In this document: in pieces, positions 35,221-46,274 of the stretch | Layout of the letters: every line of letters starts with the position of its first letter | Position numbering within the stretch: the stretch's first letter is position 1 | Origin: Cheilinus undulatus | Taxonomy: Eukaryota > Chordata > Actinopteri > Labriformes > Labridae | Reading direction: 5' to 3' | NCBI RefSeq assembly: GCF_018320785.1 | Contig: NC_054884.1 | Location: forward strand, 17,051,667 to 17,115,666 | Length of the DNA: 64,000 nucleotides | Made by a program: the position numbers and the translations under genes | The notes under the pieces: model-generated | What the model was told of the DNA's origin: nothing | What the model saw: the letters and a program-made list of their open reading frames with translations, nothing else | Databases searched by the model: none

Positions 35221-37942
35221 CTGGAAGACAAAAAAGAAGACTTGAGTCAGTGCCATCAGCATAAAAACAGATGAATAACTAAATGTGAGAGCTGCAGCGC
35301 AGGATTAAAACTGAAAAGTAAATTAAACATGGCCTAAAAATTCAGGAAGCTGAAAAACAAGTCTTTTGTGTAGCCAAGTGTTGATTAATTACTTGCTATC
35401 CCCAACGCTGTCTTCTTATCTTCTTTCTATCAAAAGAAGATAAGACAGGCTTCAGTTAATGACACATTTGAATGGAATTGAATGGAAGTGGAAATCTTTC
35501 TAGGTTATAGCAGCTTAACAGCTTCAACTGCCATGTGATATGAAATTATCTTGTATCTAAGATTTTATGAGTACAGGCAGTGCAAGTTTGCTATGAAACC
35601 AATTAAACTGTGATTCCCATTTCTGAATGAAGTAATTTTACATTACATCAAAAAAGTAATGGTTATTCAGTAATCAGAGCCAGGTCTGTGAACATACTAA
35701 TACAAAGAGAAGCATGTCCAAAGATCAGCTGCTTTTTACTGAACATGGCTTTTGTACAATAATCCAATCATTTCACAGCGTTTTTCCACAAGTCACACGG
35801 AAATGCATGTCCAAAGATCACTTGCTATATATTTCAAATGACTGTCATAAAATCATCAGATCTGTCTCAAACATGTCACATGGGGTTGCACACCAATATG
35901 ACTGACTGCGTGCAAACGTGGAAGTATGCAAAGTTTAAAGATAGTGACCTTGTTGGTTGCAGATATAGCAAAAAAATGCTTTGGCTTTGTCATAGGGAGG
36001 GTTTGGATGTTTTTAGTTAATTAAGTTCTTAGACTTGAGAAATTTAAATGCACACATGAATTCTCAGACAGAACACATACCTGGAAAAACAAATGTCTAC
36101 TAAGCCAAGAGCTTGACCGTTATGGTTTTCACCTAGACTAATCCAATCATGAAAACATGCAAAAGGAGGCAGGTAGGCATAGATCGCTTCTGAGTAATAT
36201 AGTAAAACCAACAAGATTAGCTCAACTTCAAAATTAGTAATGATATTCTAAACAAGGGTTGCCAAAATACCAGATTTTAAACATATTGTTATGATATTAG
36301 TTATGAACAAAGAACACTGATACCGGTTCAAATACCACAACAACAAAAACAGAAGCCCTGGGCACAGTTTTTAGTAACTTCTTGTTTTTAATGATCAGAA
36401 ATTGGAACAACTCTTGGAATGTCTGAATCAGCGGTTCTCAAATGGTCCACCCATTTAATGAATAATCTGGATCTGGGATGGAACAAAATATTTAACTTTT
36501 CATACAAATCTTTTTTTTTATTTATGGTATATCTAAAAGTATCAAATATGGAACATTGTGACAACAGGTACCTGGACCATGAATTAGCATAACATACTGT
36601 ACATTAAAGCTTAGTAAAATGGTTAAATGTGTCCTTAGAGCCCTTGTCTTGGAGTGTAAAACAACATCTTTTCATCCTGTCAACATGTCTCATTCAAACT
36701 TAGAAAAATTCCCTTACTGTAGGTCATGTCCCATATTTCTCTAAAGAGATTAGCATGCTTAAATGACATTTGTCACATAGGCATAGGCCTACATGACACT
36801 ACCGTGTAACAAATCAAAACCTCAAAATCTTACACATTATGTTACATTTAGATTGTGCAGAATGGGCCACCAGACTTCCAGACCATTTGAATTCACAGGA
36901 TCCTAACACTGTATAAAATTACAGCCTAATTGCTTTAACTGTTTACTTTTAGGGCCAGTTTCCTGTCTTAAGATTAAGCTCAGTCTGAGACTAACAGGTC
37001 TCTATGGATATATTTACTGAGTCTGTCTTAGCCTAAAGGGATTTGCTGGTTTTTGACAATTGGCTTAGTAATACGCAATCATAAAATGCAGAGCTGGTGA
37101 GTGCAAAGCAAGCTATGTATTTTACATGAACACAGAATAAGTGTGATTTTTATGCATTTCATGACTCCCTTTCAAATATGTGAACGAAATATTACCATTA
37201 AGCCATGCTTGATGTAGTAAATATGCATTGGAAATGACAGTCTGCCTAAAACAGGACACAGACTACTACTAGCTTTGAGTGGAAGTTCGCTAGAGCACAA
37301 GAAATTCTAAGTGTGCAGAAGTGGATGGGTTAAGTAACGTTTTTATAGGCAAATTCTGGTTTATCTTACTTTGGAGACACAGCAGATGTATAAGCATATA
37401 AATGCCACCTTGTACCTGAGCTGTAAACAAGACTACAGGTGCACTTATGTCAACACAAACTGGACTGACAGCTGCAAACGCACGCAAGCTGTTTGAATTA
37501 TATTTAAGTCGAATAATCTATCAACGTAAGCTAGACGGGCTAAAGTGTTCATAGAAGCAAACGCGAACGGGTCACCAAGTATTTAACAGAACCGCCGGGT
37601 TAAATCTGATACGCCCTTTTCCATTTACACTTGCCAAGTTAGCATTGCTAGCGTTAGCCAGCTGCAAGCTGCTCCTGTCACTGCATGTCAGCGGCACACG
37701 GAAACCCCAGCCAGTCACACAGAACGAGCTGCTAAAATCACAATCTGCAAGACGGACATGAAACCCTGCAAATGTTCAAACTCGACAAAACAACGCGATA
37801 AAAACATGTACGCTAACGTTGCTGCTGCTAGCATAAATGATACCAACCAAATTTGACTTGGTGCTCGGCTGTCTCAGAGATAGTTGATGTGTGGAGGTTT
37901 GTGCTTCAATTTGTGAGACAAACGAAGCACTAAAGCACATAC
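35221..37942 (-). other. tbc1d24 5' intron
   Basis: Intron upstream of the first coding exon. A 12-base perfect hairpin of CTTATCTTCTTT and AAAGAAGATAAG lies at 35415-35444. A hAT-like GCGGTTCTCAAA is at about 36431-36442. Nothing else was recognised. Confidence 0.4.
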
Positions 37943-37985
37943 CTGGCAAAAGTTAGAGTGGTCGCTATTACATGAAGCGGAGGCT
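37943..37985 (-). other. candidate alternative 5' UTR exon of tbc1d24
   Basis: Minus strand TTTTGCCAG followed by GTATGTG is a near-perfect donor at 37943/37942, close to the promoter. The 5' limit is unknown and arbitrary here. It would be an alternative to the exon ending at 38037. Confidence 0.35.
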
Positions 37986-38036
37986 GGAGAGCGAAAATTG
38001 AATTACAAACAGCAAGAAAACGGACGTTACCCTCAC

Positions 38037-38087
38037 CTGGATGGGAGATGTCTTGAGACGTGAAGCAGCATTCATATGAAGTTGCCT
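38037..38087 (-). other. candidate non-coding first exon of tbc1d24
   Basis: Minus strand CCCATCCAG followed by GTGAGGG is a consensus donor at 38037/38036. It lies just downstream, in the minus sense, of an NRF1-like palindrome. The 5' limit is approximate. Confidence 0.4.
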
Positions 38088-38097
38088 GGCGCATGCG
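38088..38097. promoter_or_regulatory. NRF1-like site at the tbc1d24 promoter
   Basis: GGCGCATGCG closely matches the NRF1 palindrome (YGCGCAYGCGCR). It sits in a short CpG-rich interval with donors facing outward on both strands, so it is the likely core of the tbc1d24 promoter and perhaps a divergent one. Confidence 0.5.
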
Positions 38098-38163
38098 TAG
38101 TGGTGCTTGCCCCGGTCACTGTCCAAGTGTGAGAGCGTGCAGCAGGAGCTGCAGAGGGCCCAG

Positions 38164-41100
38164 GTGGGTTAATTTTACACGGTGTACTTACATTTTTGTC
38201 GTTAATACGCAATAACTAGAACTTCCAGTGAAAATGTCAGAATTTTAACACGACAAAAGGAGAAAAATAGCTTTATTACACGGCAAATAGGCTATCCATG
38301 CTCCTTTTACAGACAAGGGGGGCATTGAAATACCAAAATAATATTCCCCACTGCATTTCAACACATATAAAGTCTATTCCTTTGATCGTTCAGCCATTAT
38401 TGAAGCTATCTTTACTCTGCTGTGACCATGCAGAGGTTGCATGACAGATCTCAGTCTCTGATTTCTTGTTTACTTGCAGACATGCCCTGTGAAATAAGTG
38501 ATACTATTGAGACAGGACAGGAAGTACTCTTGCAGGCCAACAAACCCTGTCTTTGTCCTGTACTCAAAGCAACCGCCCAACACATGACAGTTATTAGTGA
38601 TAATTCAATTGTAGAGCCATCTTTGCCTTACAGAAGCTTACAGCTTGGGCAAAGATGTTGTTCAGTCTGTCTTATCCAATTCAAACACAGCTGATGTTTT
38701 TCATGGCCTCATTTTATAATATCTGTCATTAGAACTGCTACTGTGTAGGAAGAGTAGCTACAAAACTTGAAAATCCTAAACATTTAGTGTGGCTAAGATC
38801 TCCATCTACCTGTATCTAAAAAATCCTAGCTCCTCCAGGACTCTCATAATAAGGGGAAGGGTTATATTTCTATCAAGAATCAACTTGAATTGTCACAGCT
38901 TTAACTAGAACCCAGAATAAAAGTATAGCAGATTAAGCCTGGTAGTCAGGGTGAGAAACATGTAATTTTTACACTTTTATGTCTACAAGCCTTTGAAAAA
39001 ACTATCCAGTAAGTGTGGTATCATTTTTTTAGATAATAGGGACAAATCTAATTTGACAGCCTCAGAGCAGACAGAGCCTCGTGCCCTGTGATCTTTGGTG
39101 TTCCCTTAAGGGGGGGCTAGGATAGCCTTTTTGGAACCACTGCAGCAAAACAAAAAAATGAACAATTCTGCTTGACTTAAATGAGATATTTCACACTTAA
39201 ATAACTAGAGTAATTTAAATTTTTTTAAAAATTACTGATCTTAAGTAATTCACAGTACTGCGCAGATGTTTTAGGCATGTTTGGGCTAATTGAGGCTGAT
39301 GTAAGGCGTAGATGTTGCGAAGAAGCTGCCTAAGGGCACCATTTTGCAGGAAGGAGGACTGACACAACCCCTCTTATGCTCTGGATGTCCTTGCATCTAA
39401 GCAGGTCCATGTGAAAATAATCTGTTGATAAATAACAAAGTCCACACCTTAAGGGTGGAGTAAGAGGTGCATATTGCAAGTAAGCAAGGTCTTGGGTACT
39501 GTCTGGATGGGAAGTATGGTTGTCACAAGTCCTGGCTGTGCTTGTGGATGTCCAGAGGGCCCAAAAACTGTATGCGGTCTCTGATCGTATTACTAGGGGT
39601 GAAAAGGCTCTGACAAAAGAGATGTCATCAAGCTTGAGCTTGACTGCCGCATGACACACAAATGTGTCGACTCTTATTCTTTGACTTCAGCAGCTTCATT
39701 TTGCCTCCCCTGTAAAGCACTCTATCTCTTCTATCCCCTGACCCCCACAACATTGTGACCCTACTAGACATTTCTAAGTCCTGTAGCATGTGTAGGGGCG
39801 CAACTCTGCTTAGTTGCACCAGCTCTGTTGCTTACGACTTGTACATTGAGCTGTGAGCTTGTAATAACTAAATAACTGTGCACATTAGGCAGCATAATCT
39901 TCTAAAACTTTTTAGTCTAACCTTTTCTCTATCTTTGTTCTAGTTATTATTCACCTTTCCCTGTTGATTATCACCTGTCTTCAGTCAGATGGAATACACT
40001 TGATTAGGTAGCCTACATGCGGAACCAATAAGGGTAGTGTTTCCATTCAGAAGAACATGGACAGCCCTCCCTGTCTGACCAAAGAGAGACAGAGAGAGAA
40101 ATTTGTGAGGGGAAATGCAACTTGAACAATGAGTGCTTCTGCCTGTGTCCATCCCTTATGAGTACAGCAGTTTAATGCCACTTTACCACGGCCCTCAGGG
40201 CCCAAAACCAGCCTGGCCAACCTGGAATTCTCCCATTCTCCAGATTAGAAGCTCAGCATTAGTACATGCAGGACATGGAAATCATATGCCCAGCCATGAT
40301 CAGCTGACAGCCAGCTGATCCCAGTTATCGCCCTACAGCTCCTACAGCCAATCACAGCTCTTTCTCTCAACAGAGCAGTGTATTAAAATATGACGAACTT
40401 CTCACTAATCCCTGCTTGTATTAACGCAGATGCACTATGCTGCCGCCACTGGCAAAGCTTTACCTCCTTCACCCCAGCCTCCTCCTTTATAGCATTACGC
40501 TTGTTGCACCATCTTATTGCTATATGCTGCTATGTATTAATTGCTTTTGAACAAATTTGATTGTTTTCAGTATGCATTAATGTATCCATCTGTATAGGGG
40601 TTTCTAGTGCACTCCTTGGAAAGTCAATGCATGCTGCTTGACTAACCCAGAGAGCATCTTTTGAGCAGAGGCTTCTCTGCTCAAAACACACTTACAGTCT
40701 TAACACTTTTCCCAAAGTGTTAATACCTTTAAAGTTCAATAAATGCATGTAGATTGTAAAACCATGTTTAATAATTGTGATTATGATTTTTTTTTTATCA
40801 TCGTGCAGCACTATCAGTAACCTCTAACTTGTGCACAGTGATGTTTTTTTACATCTCATTTTTTCAAGTGTGCTTGAAAAAACATCAGCCATGTCCCATG
40901 AAGTATTCCAAGCATCTTAATCTGTTCGAACTTCATGTCATTCTGATTTCATATTGAATTTGTTCACACAATTTGATTAAAGTGAAACATATATGGTTCT
41001 TTACAACTCTATTTGTGTTTGTGAATATTTTAGTGATCTATCACAAGTGTGATACTGTGTGTTAGGAACAAACTGATGCAAAATGAAAAAAGAGATAGTC

Positions 41101-41924
41101 AGCGAGAGTGTATTAGTGTATGCGTGATTGTGAGAGGGAGACAGATGGGTGTAAAGCCAGTAAGCCTTTAGGTTCAAGCTTATGGAGGTTTAGATCCTAC
41201 CACTCCCACTCACTGCGTGACAGTAAGAACAAGTCCCGCCCCCATCTGCCAATCATTTACACTTACACATTCCCTCACAGAGAATCACTGTGCACACATG
41301 GGTCTAAAGATCAGGAGCTGAAACAATCTCAAATCAGGCCTAACTTGTGACAAATCCTGCTAGATTAGTTTTAGAACCCACATTGGTGGCACCAGCTAAT
41401 GTGTTATTCTGTTAACTCTCCACAGTTGCACTTGTACAAAACGTGAATTCGCAGCTGTTCTAAATGTGCATGTCAGCTACCAGATAGCTGAAACAAAACA
41501 AAGGGATTAATTTGTTAATCTGCAAGTCATTCAAGTCCATTCAAGTTTATTTATGTTGCTAATGACAGCTTCCAAATGTCAGCACTTAATTGCTTGTATG
41601 TTGTTTTGTTTCTAACACAGGCATGACAGATGGCAGTTCAACCTGAGTGTGGTTCTGCCAGAGGTTTCTGACTTTTATCAGGAAGTTTCCCCTTACCCCT
41701 GTTAATCTGCAAAATGTTGCTGGGTACTTTTTTTGGCAGATTCATGTTGGGTCTCTATCACAGACTGCTTAGCCAATTAAGGTAAAGCTAGGGAATTTTA
41801 TTAGAGATGATTTGGCCTATCTTGGAATAAATTCCTTACCAAAGACTTTTTTTTTCCATTATACATCCATAATTGTGTTTCATAACAAATGTAAAAAGAT
41901 TTGAACTGAACTCTCATCCACAGC
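38164..41924. other. spacer, no gene recognised
   Basis: Short frames such as those near 38422-38694 and 39330-39659 lack domains and splice support. CACAGTACTGCGCAGATGTT at about 39250-39269 resembles the end of a Tc1-like element starting CAGTACTGTGCAAAAG. Nothing else was seen. Confidence 0.4.
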
Positions 41925-43005
41925 ACAGTCTGGCTGCACTGACTTCCATTCTCACAGACTGTTCATCTGAGATACAGCTCAAACTTTCCATTATGGTTAG
42001 GGTAAGGGTTAGAATACCAAACGTTTAATGTCAAAAACCTGACCTGCACAACCAAATGTTTAATAAAGCTGAATAAACAGTCTGCTAACAGGAAAAAAGC
42101 TCGTCCTCTGTAAAACATTCTATCACAGCTAGCGCAGCTGACCTAGCTCTGTTAGCTGCATAAGCTATTTAGTTAACAGCGCTATGTAGCTAAAAGAGCC
42201 ACGTAGCTAATGGAGCAACTTATATACAGGAGCTTAAGCTAAGCTCACTGTCGCTACCCGATCCGTCCCGGAAACCCGATTTGTACTGCGCATGTGCTAA
42301 CACGTCTACATCTGCGTCTACATAAATTAATTGTAACCCTAACCAGTGGAATATAAATGCTAAGCCTAATCCCAGGAAGCTAATTAATTAAAATATAAAC
42401 CTACCCCAATAAGCTACCCCTAAATCTTACTAGTGGAAATTAAAATGCTAAACCTAACCTAGCTTCAATAGGCTGCCGAGCGGATGTAGATGCATGTTTG
42501 CACACGCGCAGTACAAATCCGGTTTCCGGGATGGATCGGGTAGCCACTCTCACAAAGCAACTATATGTATCTATGTTATCTACCTAGCTAGTTTAGCTTT
42601 AGCTTTGTCTGCTAAAGCTCATGTTGCTACAACTAACTTAGCTATAAATAACATAGGTAATGTTGCAGTCTAGCTAATATAGCAAAAGCTAAGTTCACAA
42701 AGTAGCTATGTGAGCTATATAGGTACATTAGCTATGTTATCTTTAGATACATTTGCTAAAGCTCACATTGCTAAAGTTTACTTAGCTACATTGGCTTATG
42801 TAGGAATGTTAATTACATAGCTAATGTTGCTATGTTAACTTTAGCTAAATCTCACAAAGTTTATCATGAAACTACTTCTAAAACAGGTCCATACATAATC
42901 TAACCCCTCTGATCTTTTTCTCAGTCTGTTATGTTTGCAAAGTGGTTATTTCATGAATGTAACTGCAAGACTTTGTTTATAAATAAAGTTGAATTTAAAA
43001 AAATC
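41925..43005 (+). mobile_element. GCTA-rich TIR element, copy 2
   Basis: The left end (AGTCTGGCTGCACTGACTTC; then CTCACAGACTGTTCATCTGAG) matches the complement of copy 1's right end, which confirms the terminal inverted repeats. The leader GGGTTAGAATACCAAACG and CCTGACCTGCACAA, the GCTA-rich block (42125-42860) and the tail TTCATGAATGTAACTGCAAG with AATAAAGTTGAATTTAAA follow in the same order as copy 1. A fold-back element interrupts it at 42253-42544. The right terminal repeat was not found, so this copy is probably 3'-truncated. Confidence 0.65.
42253..42544. mobile_element. fold-back MITE with 44-bp inverted repeats
   Basis: GCTACCCGATCCGTCCCGGA at 42253 and onward is complementary to the end of the span over 44 bases with about 3 mismatches; both arms contain TTTGTACTGCGC. 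Just inside, GTCTACATCTGCG and GCGGATGTAGATGC extend the pairing. The interior repeats AATGCTAA-CCTAA words. It has no coding capacity. It lies within the GCTA-rich block of the 41925-43005 element. Confidence 0.75.
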
Positions 43006-44143
43006 TGAAAATAGAAATGCATTGCACCGGCAAATTATGGCACTTCTTTTCTGAGATATATAGTGTCCTAGAACGATCAAACAAAACCCAGGAATCATCT
43101 GAGGGCTTTTAAGGATTCTGAAATGTTTGCAAGCATTTGTTTTGAAACCAACCCACATCTTTGTAGATAAACGGCCATGCACATTTTCTCACTCATTGCA
43201 AACTCTGTTTTGGTGGACATAAATATTTTTAGGTGCATGTAAATTATCACATGGCATTCAGTGTTTAATTAATAAGCTGCATGTGTGACTAATTACTGAC
43301 TAGGACCCAGGGGCAGAGCACAAGACAAGGAATTTATTTTGGAGGAGTAAATAGGGACAAACAATGGTGAGTAAGCTGGCTGGTTATAGGCCAAAGCACT
43401 GACAGGGAGTAGAAGATACCATAAAACAAAAGGACACAAAGGGATTAGAAAAGTTAAAAAACACTGGAAAAAAAATCACAAAATTAGAAATTGAGAGAGC
43501 TGGGCTGCCACCGAAAAAGCTGTAAGATACTCTGGCATCTGAAGGTTCAACACAAGGTGGTGAAAAAGAGATCTTATTTGCCAAAGACTGGCTGCAGCTG
43601 TGAGGCCTAATGAGCTGCAGCCATGACTGCTCAGTGCTCCTGCCCTCCCCAATCAGCCTGCAAAAAATATAAACACAGAAAATCCATGACCAAAGACACA
43701 ACCATGATAGTGTGTCCACTCCAAACCGGTGATAAATCATCACTTTTTGTGTGACAGTGGTAAGACAAAATGCAGCATGTTTTGAACTGCCTAAAACAGC
43801 GTTTCTCCCTCATTTTGACATAAAGATGCTTTTAAAGGAAATGGTCCTGAAATAAATACATAGATTTGCGGAGCAACCAAATAAAGTGGAGGGGCTAGGT
43901 CTGTCAGCCAATGAGGTTTCAGTCAGGCTCCTTAAGAAAGCTACAGAGTCTGGGTTGTTATGTTGATTGCTAGCTGTAGTAAAAGCATGTTTTAGAAGAA
44001 ACTGTCATATGATCTATTTAAATTACATAATACTAGCCCAAAATAGGGAAGCTCTAAATCAGTTGGTGGTGCGGAAATGTTGGGCAATTTGCAAGGCATG
44101 TTGCAAAATAGTGCTGCTCTCCTAGTAATGAATGATAAATTAC
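43006..44143. other. spacer, nothing recognised
   Basis: AT-rich sequence with no supported gene or clear repeat. Confidence 0.35.
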
Positions 44144-45214
44144 AAACCCTAATTCCAATAAAGTTGGGATGATAAGTTAAATGTGAATTAAAACAGAATA
44201 CAGTGTTTTGCAAATCCTTTCATCATGTATTCAACTGATTACAGCACAAAGACAAGATATTATACAAACACAGCCTCAATGACAAAGCTGATAAACTCTA
44301 ATATATGCACATTTGATGCCAACAACATATTACAAAAAAGTTGAAAAAGGAGCATGTTTACCTCTTTCTTACATCACCTCTTCCTCTAAAACTGGGGACT
44401 GAAGACAGTCATTGTTGAAGGATTGAAAGTGGAATTCTTTTCTATTCTTCTGTGACTCACATCTTAAGTTGCACAACATTGTGTGGCTTCTGTTTGCATA
44501 TTTTGTGCTTCATAATGCACCATGCATTTCAAATAGCAGACAGGAGTACTCACCGTCTTTTACTGCTAAGTAATGCTGTTGTAATGTGCAGAATGTGGCT
44601 TAGCATCATCTTGCTGAAATAAGCAGGGACGCCCCTGAAAAAGAGGCCATCTAGATGGAAGCATATGTTGGCCCAAAACCAGTATGTGCCCCTCTGTATA
44701 ATGGTGCCCCCACAGATGTGCAAGTTACCCATGCTGTGGATAATAATACATCCTCCACACCATCACAGATGCAGGCTTTTGAACTTTGCATTTATAACAA
44801 TCCGGATGATCCTTTCCCTCTTTAGCCCAGAGGACTTGACTGCAATTATTTTCAAAAACAATTTGAAATGTGGATTCGTCAGATCACTTTTGATAAGCCA
44901 TTTCAGATGAGCTCAGGCCTAGAGAAGATGGTTGGGCTTCTGAATGTTGCTGATGAATGGCTCTATAATTATCATTGTTATCCATGAATTTTCAAATGTA
45001 CTGATTTACAAAAAAACTGAAAAAATAGTGCAGCACATTATCATTTCTTGATTAACATGTCAAATTATAGTTATTTACTTGCATTCCTGAACAGAAAAAT
45101 TAGTTTTAGTAGTTGAATGTTCTGTTTGATTAATTTTTTAATTCTCAGAGAAGCCCAATGTAATGTTTTATATGCAATTTACACAATGTCCCAACTTTTT
45201 CAGAATTAGGGTTT
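44144..45214 (+). mobile_element. AAACCCTAATT TIR DNA transposon, non-autonomous
   Basis: The left end AAACCCTAATTCC followed by AAGTTGGGATG is complementary to the right end GTCCCAACTTTTTC-AGAATTAGGGTTT. The interior TGCAAATCCTTTCAT, CTGATTACAGCACAAAGACA and GATATTATACAAACAC match a common fish element whose right end is CAATGTCCCAACTT. A foreign segment of about 190 bases (44966-45156) also found in a Tc1-like element is embedded near the right end. Superfamily not assigned. Confidence 0.65.
44966..45156 (+). repeat. segment shared with the 55996-56537 Tc1-like element
   Basis: From TGTTATCCATGAATTTT to TTCTCAGAGAAGCCCA this span aligns with 56172-56354 at roughly 90% by eye. Flanking sequences are unrelated. 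Confidence 0.75.
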
Positions 45215-45639
45215 AGATGTATTTTACTAAGAAAAAAATGTCAAGAGGCTGAACTGTCTTGCTAACTCAAAAAACTTAGGATCCTTTAATTTATTGGTAC
45301 TGTCCATTCTCACACTAATGATAATGAGACCTTTCATAAAACAAAGCATCATGTCCTGTTGAACTTAACTGTTACAATTGAGCCTTAGCATTTTCCTGGA
45401 TATTTTTTATGCTTACTATTGTTACTATCATTACATTTGCACTGTCTTTTGTCTGTACTTTGCCATTCTCTGCCAAAGGTTTGAACCATTTAAGGTTTTA
45501 AATGAGCACTCTGCTTGAGTATCACTTCACAACCACTGCTTAAGTCTGGCCAGCGAGACTGAAAGAAACTGTGTCACCCAATAGCGTGGGCTCCATTGTA
45601 CGTGTGAAAGGCGTAAGAGCACTCTTGGTATTGTTTTCT

Positions 45640-45858
45640 TTAAAGGGGAGTCAGGTTACCTTGGCAACGGCAAGATGCCTACCCATAGGCACTGGGACAG
45701 AGAAAAGGCCCGGCCAGAGAAGGAGGGAAAGAGAGCAGAAAGAGACAAAAAGAGGGAAATATCCTTTCCAGACTCAACTTTATGTCTTTTTTTTTCTAGT
45801 TTGTGTGTTTTGGAAACAGGCCCGATGGTTGCTAGTGGGCTGGGACAGAGACTCGAGG
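45640..45858 (+). other. possible 5' UTR exon region of the mgat5b-like gene
   Basis: A purine-rich stretch ends at GACTCGAGGAG followed by GTGAGGATT, a strong donor, 386 bases before the acceptor of the first coding exon. It could carry the leader of the mgat5b-like transcript. There is no transcript evidence. Confidence 0.25.
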
Positions 45859-46274
45859 AGGTGAGGATTTGTGGGGTTGTGTTGTTGTGTGCATGTGTGC
45901 CGTTGTTGATTAGCTAGATCATCTATCTACCAGAGACGGCTGACATCTCTATGTCTCAAACTGACACACATGAGGACCGTTTGGATGCATTTAGTGTTGG
46001 GTTTAATGAATCTGAGTTAACCATAACCATAATTAGACATAAATGCTGCCAATAACAGTATGTTAAAAGCTATCTATGCCTACCCTCTGCAATATTTGTA
46101 GAAAGTTTGACCTTTTATGCAGGAATAGTGTTTAAAAATATGGATTTTAAAATCTTATATTGTAAAAAATTAAAAGTAGTGGAATTGCATTTCTGTGCAG
46201 AAGTTTTTATTGAGTATGTATTTGCAATATCCTTGTTTTCCCAGTGAGATCCAGCATCCTGTCACCAGAGGGCC

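Noticed and set aside
39330-39659. 109-codon minus-strand frame
   Set aside because: No recognisable family, no partner exons and no upstream promoter signals; likely chance.
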